From Leptodactylus fallax (lineage: Eukaryota; Chordata; Amphibia; Anura; Leptodactylidae): a stretch of DNA of 64,000 nucleotides. The notes under the pieces are model-generated. The model saw only the letters and a program-made list of their open reading frames with translations. It was not told the origin of the DNA and did not search any database. The stretch covers positions 5,027,501 through 5,091,500 of the forward strand of contig CAMRHE010000067.1 of the NCBI GenBank assembly GCA_947044405.1. Direction: 5' to 3'. Both the position numbers and the translations under genes were made by a program. Shown here piece by piece: positions 23,691-35,095 of this stretch; within the stretch, counting starts at the first letter, position 1, and each line of letters begins with the position of its first letter.

Positions 23691-24650
23691 TTGCTCTGCA
23701 TTTTTTCTTCCCCTATTGAATCTATAGGAAAAAAGCTTGCAATTCTTCAGCTGAAAGTAACATGCAACGATTTTCAAAAACTCAAAGCCTTAGAACAACT
23801 TATTTGTATTTTGTAGTAGTTGGTCGTAATGGGATAGACTTACCAATATTGTCCTTCAGTGCCCTGTTGGTGAATATGATGCAGGCTAAAAATATGATCT
23901 ACTTATGTAGTAATATGGTAAATATAACCCATGTAGTTTATTAGCTCTTTTTTTTCACCTGAGCCCCTTTTGCTCAAAGATTATGACCATGCTCACCACT
24001 TTTATTATACATGGGTGGAAAGGGGGGTGTTCATAAACAAATTTACCATTATTAAGCCCAACTGGCATAGATTTTATATTCTGGAGCACAGAAATCCCAA
24101 GACCTAAAAATTTTTTAAGAGGTACACCTCTTCATTTTGGCATCTCACACCAGCGCAGCCCATGATCACGTCTGGCGCACGAAACACCAATCCTTATAAA
24201 ACACTCACAATATATTTCGCAGTATATTTTTTGAATTTCTCATAATGTGGTTTAGAACATAATAAAATATTGACACACCTTCACTTATTTTACCCACCCT
24301 CAAGTAATCCATGTTCCAGAAAATTATTCCTAGGAGGAAAAAAATGGAAGGACCTGAACGTACATCATATTTTTCTCATCTTCTTATACTAGTTCATGTT
24401 ACCGCTGTGAGTACTGTAAGATTTTGTTATGCCTCCTGTCACATTTGCAATTCTACTCAAGAATGTAAGATACCAAATTCAGATCATCAACGTTCCTGTA
24501 TTATTGGATTGATATTGTTCTTACTTGTCAGTCTACAAACAATCCTTTGGGGTCTTCCATTCTCCCCAAATTTGTTCATAGGTAAGTTCTAGGAGACTCC
24601 ATAGGGAAGATTTATTATGAGATGAATTTTTAAAGTCAGTTTTGTTGGGA
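23691..24650. other. Intergenic, nothing recognised
   Basis: Includes a 93-residue open frame at 24,311-24,592 that has no family signature (see rejected items). No repeat recognised. Confidence 0.5.
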
Positions 24651-24654
24651 TCTG

Positions 24655-24920
24655 GTGAATGATGTTCGACAAATCACTGCCAAGATGGGAATATCGGCTC
24701 CAAAGACCTAATCCTTAGGACAGGATTTATGGAAATAGCCGAGTGGTGCTGCTCCATGCTGTTTCCATAAATCCTGCCCTAGGGGCTGGGACTTGGGAGC
24801 CTATCTTGGTCGTGATTTTTGGAACATAGAGGAGAATGGTAGCTACGGAAACACATCTAGCTACACTGTTGCTGTAACTGTGAAGCTATGGAAACATTGT
24901 AGCTCAGCTGTGCAAGCTAC
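24655..24920. repeat. Hairpin-like dispersed element
   Basis: GGACAGGATTTATGGAAATA is answered by GTTTCCATAAATCCTGCCC (24,719-24,780). Shares blocks with 1,780-2,060. Boundaries approximate. Confidence 0.55.
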
Positions 24921-25686
24921 AAGATCCCCCTAGTGGTGAGTATAGGCAGCCAAAATGTTATCCCTTAACGGTATAATACATATAATCAGAAAAGTACATA
25001 AATCTATTTTTGATATTAAAAAACATCTTATTTTTTATTTTAAGTCAGGACACACCACTGACTATAGGTGATGGTCCCAGTTCATGTCTTCTCCAACAGT
25101 GATCACTGCAAATGTCACAGAGCATGCCCACAACGCTCTCCCATAGATGTCAGTAGGTCATGTTGTGACTGAGGTTATGTCCATATAACTATTGTAAAAC
25201 AAACCTGTGACTCTGCAGTTTACCGATCAGACCAGCAGTTCAGGCAAGATGGCGGTCCCCATACTCATGTAAAGAAAGTACAATAAAGTATACACAACAA
25301 GAAAACAAAAATAATTTTTAAAAATTATATGTTTTAATATTTAATTTTAAATAACAAAAAAATATTTTGTTCAGCCTCAGATTTCTAATATTTATGATGT
25401 TATCGGACAGTCCCCTAATTCAACAGACAGGATTTTTCCTAGTTTAATTCTTTTCTACCATTCCTTTAAATCGGACTTCATTATAATCTAAAACTATACA
25501 GTTAGGATTTTATGCATTTTTTGTTAAAAATATTGTTTTATATAAATATAGAAAATGCCTGACATGTCACCTCCATACTTCAGTGCTGCTTATACAATGC
25601 TTATACTGACATGGGAAGACAAAGACAAAATCTATTGCCGACTTTGCTATGGATCCAGCAGCGAATCTGAAGCAGAATCATTTTAA
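24921..25686. other. Intergenic, nothing recognised
   Basis: AT-rich, with no supported feature. Confidence 0.5.
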
Positions 25687-25907
25687 GGCTAAGGCCCCAT
25701 GTTGTGGAAATGCAGCTTTTTTTGTTGCAGATTTTGTTGTGGTTTCTTGAGCCAAAGCCAAGAATGGCTACAAAAGGAATGGGAAATATAAAGGAAGCTC
25801 TTATACTTCTACCTTCTGCTCAATCCACTCCTGGCTTTGGCTCAAAAAATCACAACAAAATCTGCAATGAAAAAAGCTGCTTTTCCACATCGTGGGGTCT
25901 TAGCCTT
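25687..25907. mobile_element. Hairpin element, GAGCCAAAGCCAAG family
   Basis: Starts AAGGCTAAGGCCCCATGTTG and ends ATCGTGGGGTCTTAGCCTT. Inner arms GCAGATTTTGTTGTGG and GAGCCAAAGCCAAG are answered by CTTTGGCTC and CAACAAAATCTGC. It abuts the next element at 25,909 with no unique DNA between them. Confidence 0.85.
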
Positions 25908-25908
25908 A

Positions 25909-26228
25909 GGCTGAAGCCCCACAATGCGAAAATGCAGCGTTTTACAGTACCTGCAAAGTGGATGGGATTCTGGCTAATCCAATTCTCACACTGCATAAAA
26001 AAATCTGCAGTGGAAAAGCTAGGTTTTTTGAAAATCGCAACATGTCATTTATACCTGCGGAAACGCTGGCGTTTTCCGTATAGGTATAATAGGTGCAGAA
26101 AGTCTGCACAGGAAAACTCTGCAAAATTGCAATGAAAAACACGGTGGAAAAAAAACGGGATACATTTATTCCAGGTTTTTGTTTTTGCAGCGTTTTTTTG
26201 CTGTGCTTCACTACGTGGGGCCTTAGCC
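25909..26228. mobile_element. Palindromic element of the AAGGCTAAGGCCCC type
   Basis: Starts AGGCTGAAGCCCCACAATGC and ends CACTACGTGGGGCCTTAGCC. The interior has GCGTTTTACAGTACCTGCAA, GTGGATGGGATTCTGG, TATACCTGCGGAAACGCTGG and GGTGCAGAAAGTCTGC. Confidence 0.8.
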
Positions 26229-26369
26229 TAAATGTGGGTTTTGTTTCTGCCAGGCAAAGGGCAAAATCCAGTGTGAAAATCCACAGACATGCAGAATTAA
26301 AATTGGCACCAGAGGTCAATTTCCACATGGATTTTTTGTTAAAATCGAATCCACTTTACTGTTGCTGTA

Positions 26370-26747
26370 AGACCTTATTCACACGTCTGCATTTCATGTT
26401 CATATACCATCCGTATTTTTCACGGATGGCATATGTATCCATTTATTTCAAAGTTCCTTTTTTTTTACTGACCATAGGCAGCATATTCATTTTTTTTTCT
26501 CTGATACTGAAGTATCATGGATGCATCACACCAGTCTATGGGTCCGTGAAAAAAATCGGATGGCACCCATGTATCATCAGTTTATCACAGACCCAGAGAC
26601 ATAGAAAGCATGGGAAATATAAAAAAAATTGATCTGCCTTTTCTGCCGACATGAAAAACGGTTCAACCACTAAGAACACAGCATGTGCCAAAAACCGCAC
26701 AGACATCACACTTCTGCAAAATACGGACATGTGAATAAGTCCTAATA
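26370..26747. mobile_element. Short inverted-repeat element (TTATTCACACG ends)
   Basis: Left end AAGACCTTATTCACACGTCT, right end ACATGTGAATAAGTCCT. Interior pair CCGTATTTTTCACGGATGG. Related elements: 29,081-29,493 and, more loosely, 32,640-32,975 and 34,795-35,095. Confidence 0.65.
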
Positions 26748-27279
26748 TACACAAATCTGAATAAAATATCCACGGCATATCCACTATGTAGGAACATACC
26801 CACATGTGCATCTCCATCGGCCACTATTTTATAATTTAATATTTAACCACCTGGTATCTTAAAGTATCATAAAGTAAACTCATCATTTTCTGAATTTTGG
26901 TTTCTATAGCATTCTATTTTTTAGATGACATTGTTTGCGATATATACTGTGGGACACCTTTGTCTGTACAATGACCTTAAATAGTTGTAAATCATAGGAC
27001 ACGGCCGTGCTAAAAGAGATTTCTAAAAATAGCCATATGTGGAACTAGGCCTCATTATTTGGTTAGTTCTGCTACGTTCCTTTATGTTGGCCGGCCATGT
27101 AAAGGTCGTTATTTCTGTTCCACTCATTACAATTAAGAGTAAAGAGCTAGTCAGCTTTATTAAATAAAGAATGCCATACCTTCTAGAAACTGTTACCACT
27201 CCTTACATATGTTAATACAGAGAATTGATTCGCGTCGCTAATATTTAGCCAATTCTTTACACGTAATTTGAATCCCATC
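26748..27279. other. Intergenic, nothing recognised
   Basis: Unique. The 27,035-27,180 stretch is of balanced composition. Confidence 0.5.

Positions 27280-27307
<28 letters not shown>
27280..27307. repeat. (T)28 tract
   Basis: Twenty-eight consecutive T. Could be the tail of a minus-strand retroposon, but no body is recognisable to its right. Confidence 0.9.
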
Positions 27308-27310
<3 letters not shown>

Positions 27311-29080
27311 CAATTTTTTAAAATATTTTACTGCCTGTTTTTTAAGGTTGGTAAGATCCTTCTTTGCTCTTGTTCTACCGTTGAAGCAATGAAGGGAAAT
27401 TTGCTTCTGATACCTTTCGGTAAAAAAATGTTGAGAACAAAAAATTCCAGATGAACGATTAAATAATAACATATTACGATTTACATTTACCTCGGGTTAT
27501 TATTTCGATAAGTGGTGCATGGGGCTGCTGACAGGAAGCCAATATACTGTGTAACTGTCAGTATTTGTACGAGGGAAGGAAAAGCTTGAAGCTTTGGACT
27601 ATGAGGTCCATAGGAGAGCTTTCTACTAGGCCTCAGGGATGAGGAGGAATGTAAGTCTCATGAGGGCCTCTGGTTACCCCTTTGTCTCCTTATTCGCCAG
27701 AAATTGTTTTAACCTGCTCTTTATGGTAGCGGAGAAAGTATGGGAAGCGCCAGTAAGCTGTGCCTTGTCTCATGCACCTCACCAGCCTTGAACAAGTTAA
27801 ACTTCAGTTCTTCTGAGGGATTACGAAACCTTTCATGCATGTGTGAGGAAAACAGGCCAAGTGTTCTCGTTTAGATCGATAAAATGTTATTTTTACATAG
27901 ACAGGAGTGCTGATTTATCAAAGTTTTCCCGCACTTTTGCACTCAGGCGATGAACCAGGCAAGTGATATTCTCAGTGGAAGCTAATGCAGTGCTAAATCA
28001 ATGCTGGCTGCACTTCAACACACAGATTTTACTCCATAAAATACAACCACGGACCAAACATATACTGTACCTGCCAAAAAATATTTTTTCTAAATTATAA
28101 TAATTAAGAACAAACCAGAAATTTTACAAGTGAGTTCAGAAATATTTCTAACTGTATATATCTCTAATAGATTTTTTTTTTTTTCACTAAAATTAATTTT
28201 TGGCCAAATTTATTTTTATTTTTTTTCATTGGTAATTTTTTTTTTATTAAAAAAATGATGACATGAATAATTTTTTTTAGGGGACGTTCACTGATGATCT
28301 ATGATCTGATCAACGTGAAGAAAATGCTCACATTATTGTGTAACTGGAAGAAGTGAATACCTTTTTTAGGTTTTATGAAAACTTTATTAAACCTAAAGCT
28401 TCATCTTATTTTTTCAGCTTTTTTCGGTGCATTGCTTCTCACCAGCTGCCCTGCTGTGGTACAAAAATCATCTTGCTATGTGTCGGTTTTATGATTTTCT
28501 TGCACTTGGTCCTTTTGCAAATTAAGAAATATTTCTCTTCAGCTTTGTCCATGGAAACTTTGACAGCAGAGGTGTCATGGGCAGAATTGTCTGGATCAAG
28601 CTGAATTCTTAAGAATAGGTTTCCTTCATTGCAGAATTGTGACTTTAATTTAAGTGTGTACTTAGACTCAGTAAAAATTCATGTCCTAAATTAGACCTTT
28701 CATAATAATAGTAATATGAAAAAAATTGCAAACATAATAAAATATTAGATTTTTTTTTTCTTCTAATTTTTACACTCATGGTGAGGTCCGTTCCTAAGGA
28801 AAGCTGGAGGTAATTTTAAAGCAATATCAAATTTTATTTTCATGACTTCTACACCAATGGAATTAAAAAAAAAAACAATGTTGATATTACATCTCGCTAT
28901 ATGGAATATCCTGTTTTCTGTGAGCCATGTTGCCTATTTTTATGTTATTTCTAAAATCATAAATTTTATTACATTGAATGGCAAATATTATATGCAACTA
29001 TAAAAATGTGCTATTGTATAGTGTAATTACAGTAGAAAGATGTTTTTGCATTAAAGTTACTCTCCAACCTGATTCTTACT
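27308..29080. other. Intergenic; unique islands 27,480-27,900 and 28,340-28,700
   Basis: The two islands have balanced composition and no repeat match within the window. Between them lie T-rich and A-rich tracts. No coding signature. Confidence 0.5.
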
Positions 29081-29493
29081 AAGGTCTTATTCACATGATG
29101 GTGAAAAACAATAAGAGCGAGTAAATGTATTTACATGTCGTTGTTTTTTGTTTTGTTTTTTTAATGGACAGAAAAAACGGTCAGTTACACAAACAATTGT
29201 GCTCTATTTTTGTCTGTTTTGTCGGACACACAGACCCAATAGAAATCAATGGATCTGGTTTTTAATGTCTGTAAAATGGATTGATGCCTGGGTTACATCC
29301 AATAAAAATAGACCAAAGACAAATTAAATGCATTAATTTTTTAATGGTCCATTAAAAATGGATGCAAAGCAGATGACATTCGGCCATCAAAAATGGAAAG
29401 AGACAGAATGGATGTAAAATGGCCATTAAAGTAGACCAACTGATCCATTTTCCATGGCCAAAAAATGGACAAAGTCATGTGAATAAGGCATTA
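29081..29493. mobile_element. Short inverted-repeat element (AAGGTCTTATTCACATGA ends)
   Basis: Left end TAAGGTCTTATTCACATGAT, right end GTCATGTGAATAAGGCATTA. Interior rich in ATGGA/TCCAT words. Non-coding. Confidence 0.75.
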
Positions 29494-29514
29494 CCTTGGT
29501 GAGACTGTGATATT

Positions 29515-29735
29515 ATTTTGTATTTCTCTTACTTGTATAGCGCCAACATATTCTGCAGCGCTTTACAGATATTGTCAATCACTGTCCTATATAGGGATCA
29601 TAATCCTCATTCACTATCAGTATGTCTTTGGAGCAAGGGAGGAAACCGGAGTACCCGGAGGAAACCCACACAAACACGGGGAGAACATACAAACTCCTTG
29701 CAGATGTTGTCCTTGGTTGACTTAACATAGCCAAC
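29515..29735 (+). repeat. SINE/LINE-tail-like repeat (AGCGCCAACATATTC)
   Basis: Blocks CTTGTATAGCGCCAACATAT, CGCTTTACAGATATTGTC, GGAGGAAACCGGAGTACCCG, GAGGAAACCCACACAAAC and GGGGAGAACATACAAACTCC. The same order occurs at 38,079 and 45,875. The gagtacccggaggaaaccc block is widespread in fish and amphibians; I cannot assign the family with certainty. Confidence 0.8.
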
Positions 29736-30540
29736 TGCATTGGGAGGAAGGAGCATCTGCCTGAGCCAATGATAAGACACAGACCACCACAGACACCCTG
29801 TAGGCACTGTAGCTAAGCTATAGTCACAGATCGTTCTCCGCATAATGGAGTTTAACTAAAAAGCAGCCAAGCAGCACATACTGAGGGCATAGAGCCAATT
29901 TATTTTTGCCTTGAACATCAATTTTCTGGTTTCCAATGCATGAAAAGTTTTTTGTGCAAAAATGTCTTTTTTCCAGTTTGTTCCCCCACTCACCACTTTT
30001 CAAAAAAAGTGGAATCACCAGAAAAATGGTGAGAGTTACATCAGAAATCTATGCCAATCCTTGATAGGAATAGATTTTATTTCTGGCTCAAGGAATTTCC
30101 CTGTGCACTGCCGAAATTATTAAGAGGCCAAGACGACTTTTTATGCAAACACTTCTTGGGGATACTGAAATAGCTTTTCTTACCAAACCCTCTGATATTG
30201 TAGTTAAGTGCCCGGGGGACCTGGATGGTTTATTCCCCTACACAGACTGATGGGATGAGGCCAGAACCTCTTAATAATTGGATCAACACACAAATGGATC
30301 AAGACCTGTGCACAGAGCAGTGGTCTTAATAAACTGGCTACATTGACTTATGTACTAGTTTTGGGTTCATGACTTGATCATCTTCTTATATTATGTGCAA
30401 ATTGTTGTTGCTAGGCAGTGTATCCTTAGCAACTAAATGACTGATGCTGGATAGCAACTTGGCAATTGGGAAGCCATGGTAGTTATCTAGTGAGATTAGT
30501 CTATAAAATAAAATCAGACAGAAAGTTCTCAAAAGCTCTC
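29736..30540. other. Intergenic, nothing recognised
   Basis: No supported feature. Confidence 0.5.
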
Positions 30541-31158
30541 CTTCTTAGAGTATGTTCACACAGGCTGAAAAAATCTGCTTCAGGAGTTAGGAAACAGTTT
30601 TTGATGCATTTTTTTTACTTCAGCATACTCTATGGTCCTGGAAAATCCACTTCAGGCTAAGGCCCCACTTAGTGGGCCACAACAAAAAAGTGCTGCGGGA
30701 AAAACCATGGCGGAAACGCATCATGGTTTTTCCCATAGTGATTTTCACAGAAAGTCCACAGTTTTCTTCTGCGAACTTTCTGCTTCCATTATACCTATAG
30801 AGAAACCGCTGGTGTTTCCATAGCTATAATTGACATGCTGCGATTTCCCAAAAATGCAACGTTTTTGGAAATCACAGCATTTTTTGCTGCAGGTATTTTT
30901 CTGCAATGTGTCGATAGGATTTGCTAGAATCGTATGCACTTTGTAGGGACTGTAAAACGCCATGTGGGGCCCTGGCCTCAAAAAGCATTTGGTATTTTTC
31001 GCATCCCATTGATTTCAACAAGTTTTTCAAGGCAGAATCCAACTGAAAATTGGTCGTGTTGGCCAATGAAATTAATGGGAGACATTTTTTGAAGCAGATT
31101 TTGAGGCGTATTCCGCCTCAAAATCCTCCTGCAAAAAACTCTATGTGAACACATTCTT
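30541..31158. mobile_element. Outer inverted-repeat element split by a nested element
   Basis: The left part, GAGTATGTTCACACAGGCTG with TCTGCTTCAGGAG, is answered by the right part GAAGCAGATTTTGAGGC with CTCTATGTGAACACATTCTT. The palindromic element at 30,653-30,976 sits between them, so it probably inserted into an older element. Confidence 0.6.
30653..30976. mobile_element. Palindromic element of the AAGGCTAAGGCCCC type, inverted orientation
   Basis: Starts AGGCTAAGGCCCCACTTAGT and ends TGTAAAACGCCATGTGGGGC. The block order (CGGGAAAAACCATG, GAAAGTCCACAG, GCTTCCATTATACC, GACATGCTGCGATTTCC) is the reverse of that at 25,909. Confidence 0.8.
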
Positions 31159-31376
31159 AGGCTGAGGCCCCACATTGCAGAAACGCAGCTTTTTTGTTGC
31201 AGATTTTGTTGCGTTTTTTTGAGCCAAAGCCAAGAATGTCTATAAAGAAATGGGAAATATATAGGAAGCTCTTATACTTCTACCTTCTGCTCAATCCACT
31301 TTTGGCTTTGGCTCAAAAAAACGCAGCAAAACCTGCAATAAAAAAGCTGCATTTTTGCAATGTGGGGCCTCCACCT
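31159..31376. mobile_element. Hairpin element, GAGCCAAAGCCAAG family
   Basis: Starts AGGCTGAGGCCCCACATTGC and ends TTTTTGCAATGTGGGGCCTC. Inner arms GCAGATTTTGTTGCG and GAGCCAAAGCCAAG against CTTTGGCTC and CGCAGCAAAACCTGC. Confidence 0.85.
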
Positions 31377-31749
31377 TAATACCTTAATATCTGTTCACAG
31401 CTGAATTCTACACAAAAGTTTTGTAACTTTCTTAGTACTTTACTGTATTATCTTGTGCTGATTTTATGCTATGTGTAGTTTCCTATACCCTATACACCCA
31501 AAGGAATAGGATGACTGTAGTTTATCCGCAGTTTGCTGCCTGTCATGAGTTTTTGGCAGGATTGGCTCTTGATTCTAAGAGTTGGGAAAAAGCCAAACAA
31601 GACAAATGTTCATTTTCAGAACAAAAAGAGAGACCAGAACATGTTTGCTCAGAAAAGGGTTTGGTATGATTGATACAAGTTATCCAAAGAAAATGGTTTG
31701 AAGTTGTTGCACATTGTTGTTTTTTTATTGTGTGTTGTACTTTATGAAC
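31377..31749. other. Intergenic, nothing recognised
   Basis: No supported feature. Confidence 0.5.
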
Positions 31750-32491
31750 CCAAACACTATGTGTTATACCAAATGCTATGTGTTATACCAAACGCTATGT
31801 GTTATACCAAACACTATGTGTTATACCAAATACTATGTTATACCAAATGCTATGTGTTATACCAAATGCTATGTGTTATACCAAATGCTATGTGTTATAT
31901 CAAACGCTATGTGTTATACCAAACGCTATGTGTTATACCAAACGCTATGTGTTATACCAAACGCTATGTGTTATACCAAACACTATGTGTTATACCAAAT
32001 ACTATGTTATACCAAATACTATGTGTTATACCAAATACTATGTGTTATACAAAATGCTATGAGTTATACCAAATACTATGTGTTATACCAAATACTATGT
32101 GTTATATCAAATACTATGTGTTATACAAAATGCTATGAGTTATACCAAATGCTATGTGTTATACCAAATGTTATGTGTTATACAAAATACTATGTATTAT
32201 TCCAAATACTACAAGTTATACCAAACACTATGTGTCATACCAAATACTATGTTATACCTAATACTATGAGTTATACCAAATGCTATGAGTTACAGTATAC
32301 CAAATAGTACGAGTTATACCAAACGCTATGTGTTACACCAAATACTATGTTACATACCAAATACTATGTGTTATACCAAATGCTATGAGTTATACCAAAT
32401 ACTATGTGACATACCAAATGCTATGTGTTATACCAAACACTATGTGTTATACCTAATACTATGTGTTATACCAAATACTATGTGCTACAAA
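31750..32491. repeat. Minisatellite, 19-bp unit CTATGTGTTATACCAAATG
   Basis: About 39 head-to-tail units across 740 bp, with variants (ACACTATG, GAGTTAT, TTACACC) and shorter units lacking GTG. Variants are interspersed, not in blocks. Because the unit is 19 bp and lacks stops in any plus-strand frame, all three frames stay open for long stretches and encode the same shifted 19-residue repeat. No evidence that any is a gene. Confidence 0.98.
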
Positions 32492-32639
32492 TTCCTGATC
32501 CATGACACAAATATTAGCTTGTCCAATACATTTTATACAGATGAATTTTGGTGATATACAGTACATCACTCATAAGTAAAAGTATATATGCAGGATATAT
32601 AGGGGAGCATGTATAAAAAGTTTCCTGATGTCAGGGGCA

Positions 32640-32975
32640 TTGTTATACTGTATTCATATGCCATTAAAAAAACAGCTATCATGCGGCCGTTTTAATAACA
32701 ATGGCAGTGAATGTGCCTATTCACATGTCCGTTTTGGTTTTTTTTGATAAACCATTTTTCACGGCCGTCAAAAAAGCTGACATGCCCATCAAAACAGATA
32801 TAGGTAGAGCTGTGTGAATAGAACCATAGACATTCATGGATTTCATAACGGCTATCACATGGCCGTTATTCAGTGTCATGTGAATAAATCCCTTCCATGG
32901 ACTTGAATGGACACGGCCTTTTTTCATGGATGTTAGGTTGGTGTAAAATGGCACTGTCGTGTGAATAAGGGCTAA
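32640..32975. repeat. Inverted-repeat-rich element (CACGGCCGT words)
   Basis: CGGCCGTTTTAATAAC, TTCACGGCCGTC, ACGGCTATCACATGGCCGTT and GTCGTGTGAATAAGGGCTAAG. The right end resembles GTGAATAAGG ends at 26,747 and 29,493. Boundaries approximate. Confidence 0.5.
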
Positions 32976-33077
32976 GAGTCTTGAAAGATTAGGGGCAGAT
33001 CTAGTACCCAGAGATTATCACCCAGACATCTGAGGCACCAGTTACAAAAATCTGAATACCCAGTCCCCTACCATATA

Positions 33078-34700
33078 CAGTACAGACCAAAAGTTTGGAC
33101 ACACCTTCTCATTCCAAGAGTTTTCTGTATTTTCATGACTATAAAAATTGTAGATTCACACTGAAGGCATCAAAACTATGAATTAACACATGTGGAATTA
33201 TATACTTAACAAAAAAGTGTGAAACAACTGAAAATATGTCTTATATTCTAGGTTCTTTAAAGTAGCCACCTTTTGCTTTGATTACTGCTTTGCACACTCT
33301 TGGCATTCTCTTGATGAGCTTCAAGAGGTAGTCACCTGAAATTGTCTTTCAACAGTCTTGAAGGAGTTCCCAGAGATGCTTAGCACTTGTTGGCCCTTTT
33401 GCCTTCACTCTGCGGTCCAGCTCACCCCAAACCATCTGGATTGGGTTCAGGTCTGGTGACTGTGGAGGCCAGGTCATCTGGCGTAGCACCCCATCACTCT
33501 CCTTCTTGGTCAAATAGCCCTTACACAGTCTGGAGGTGTATTTGGGGTCATTGCCCTGTTGAAAAATAAATGATGATTCAACTAAACGCAAACCGGATGG
33601 AATAGCATGCCGCTGCAAGATGCTGTGGTAACCATGCTGGTTCAGTATTCCTTCAATTTTGAATAAATCCCCAACAGTGTTACCAGCAAAGCACCCCCAC
33701 ACCATCACACCTCCTCCTCCATGCTTCACGGTGGGAACCAGGCATGTAGAGTCCATTCGTTCACCTTTTCTGCGTCGCACAAAGACACGGTGGTTGGAAC
33801 CAAAGATCTAAAATTTGGACTCATCAGACCAAAGCACAGATTTCCACAGGTCTAATGTCCATTCCTTGTGTTCTTTAGCCCAAACAAGTCTCTTCTGCTT
33901 GTTGCCTCGTTGTTTTCATAGCAGCTATTTTACCAAGAAGGCCTGCTGCACACAGTCTCCTCTTAACAGTTGTTGTAGAGATGTGTCTGCTGCTAGAACT
34001 CTGTGTGGCATTGACCTGGTCTCTAATCTGAGCTGCTATTAACCTGCGATTTCTGAGGCTGGTGACTCAGATGAACTTATCCTCCGCAGCAGAGGTGACT
34101 CTTGGTCTTCCTTTCCTGGGGCGGTCCTCATGTGAGACAGTTTCTCTGTAGCGCTTGATGGTTTTGGCCACTGCACTTGGGGACACTTTCAAAGTTTTCC
34201 CAATTTTTCGGACTGACTGACCTTCATTTCTTAAAGTAATGATGGCCACTCGTTTTTCTTTACTTAGCTGCTTTTTTTCTTGCCATAATACAAATTCTAA
34301 CACTCCATTCAGTAGGACTATCAGCTGTGTATCCACCTGACTTCTGAACACCACAACTGATGGTCCCAACCCCATTTATAAGGCAAGAAATCCCACTTAT
34401 TAAACCTGACAGGGCACACCTGTGAAGTGAAAACCATTTCAGGTGACTACCTCTTGAAGCTCATCAAGAGAATGCCAAGAGTGTGCAAAGCAGTAATCAA
34501 AGCAAAAGGTGGCTACTTTGAAGAACCTAGAATATAAGACATATTTTCAGTTGTTTCACACTTTTTTGTTAAGTATATAATTCCACATGTGTTAATTCAT
34601 AGTTTTTATGCCTTCAGTGTGAATCTACAATTTTTATAGTCATGAAAATACAGAAAACTCTTGGAATGAGAAGGTGTGTCCAAACTTTTGGTATGTACTG
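33078..34700 (-). mobile_element. Tc1-like DD38E transposon, decayed
   Basis: 1,623 bp flanked by TA (33,076-33,077 and 34,701-34,702). The terminal inverted repeats begin CAGTACAGACCAAAAGTTTG on the left and its near-inverse on the right. They extend about 263 bp (33,078-33,340 and 34,438-34,700), so the last roughly 33 codons of the transposase lie inside the repeat and occur twice. Likely immobile by itself. Confidence 0.93.
33241..34286 (-). pseudogene. Tc1-like (DD38E) transposase, multiply disrupted
   Basis: Reads from an ATG at 34,286 to a stop at 33,241-33,243. The N-terminal half keeps helix-turn-helix words (RKIGKTLKVSPSAVAKTIK) and RPRKGRPR; the middle keeps LWSDESKF and TVKHGGGGVMVWGCF; the end keeps SPDLNPI. 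Damage: an extra A in the poly-A run just after the start, a TGA at 34,067-34,069, a deletion with frameshift near 33,920, a TAG at 33,808-33,810 and a TGA at 33,349-33,351. Two catalytic positions are also changed: the second aspartate is G (QQGNDPK) and the final glutamate is Q (NPIQMVW). Thirty-eight residues separate those two positions, which matches the DD38E branch of the Tc1 group known in animals (called Intruder). It cannot encode an active enzyme. Confidence 0.92.
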
Positions 34701-34794
34701 TATACACCAACATTCCCTAAGACTTTAGTGGGCAAACATATCCAAAATGCATGTGATTTTGGCATATTTTTGGCGAAAAACCTGTAGTCCTAAA

Positions 34795-35095
34795 GCTATG
34801 TTCACACAATAGTTAATAACGGCCGTGTAATGTCTGTTTTTTCTAAAAGGCCTCACATGGCAGCATTAAATTAAATGCAAGTGAAAGGGGGCTATTTACA
34901 TGACCATTATTTTGACGGTCCATTGTAACGGACTGTCAAAATATAGGTAATGTTCTATTTTTGTCCCTTTTCATGAATCCCTCCATATACTCAAATGTAT
35001 GGGGGTATCTGAGAAAACAGGTTCAAAAAGACGATGACAAATGGATGTTTTTCACCGCCGTTTTGCACCTTGATCATGTAAATGTAGCCCAACTC
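34795..35095. repeat. Inverted-repeat-rich element (AACGGCCGTGTAA)
   Basis: Starts near CTATGTTCACACAATAG and ends near GATCATGTAAATGTAGCCC. Inner pair TTTTGACGGTCCATTG and ACGGACTGTCAAAATA forms a hairpin at about 34,910-34,942. Related in style to 32,640-32,975. Confidence 0.55.

Noticed and set aside
24311..24592. 93-residue open frame followed by a GGTAAG donor-like site
   Set aside because: Cysteines and a hydrophobic stretch are present but no family motif, no acceptor or second exon was found, and length is within chance for AT-rich DNA.
26093..26632. 179-residue open frame
   Set aside because: It spans the end of one palindromic element and the start of another; no domain.
27280..27307. 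T28 as the poly-A tail of a minus-strand processed pseudogene
   Set aside because: No gene-like sequence or target duplication could be seen next to it.
31698..32307. Overlapping open frames of 146 and 197 residues with YTKxYVLYQ repeats
   Set aside because: Product of the 19-bp minisatellite being stop-free in three frames; no codon bias or domain.
31750..32491. Possible CRISPR array
   Set aside because: Units are contiguous without unique spacers, the host is a vertebrate and there are no cas genes. The same applies to the arrays at 46,171, 60,050, 62,362 and 63,229.
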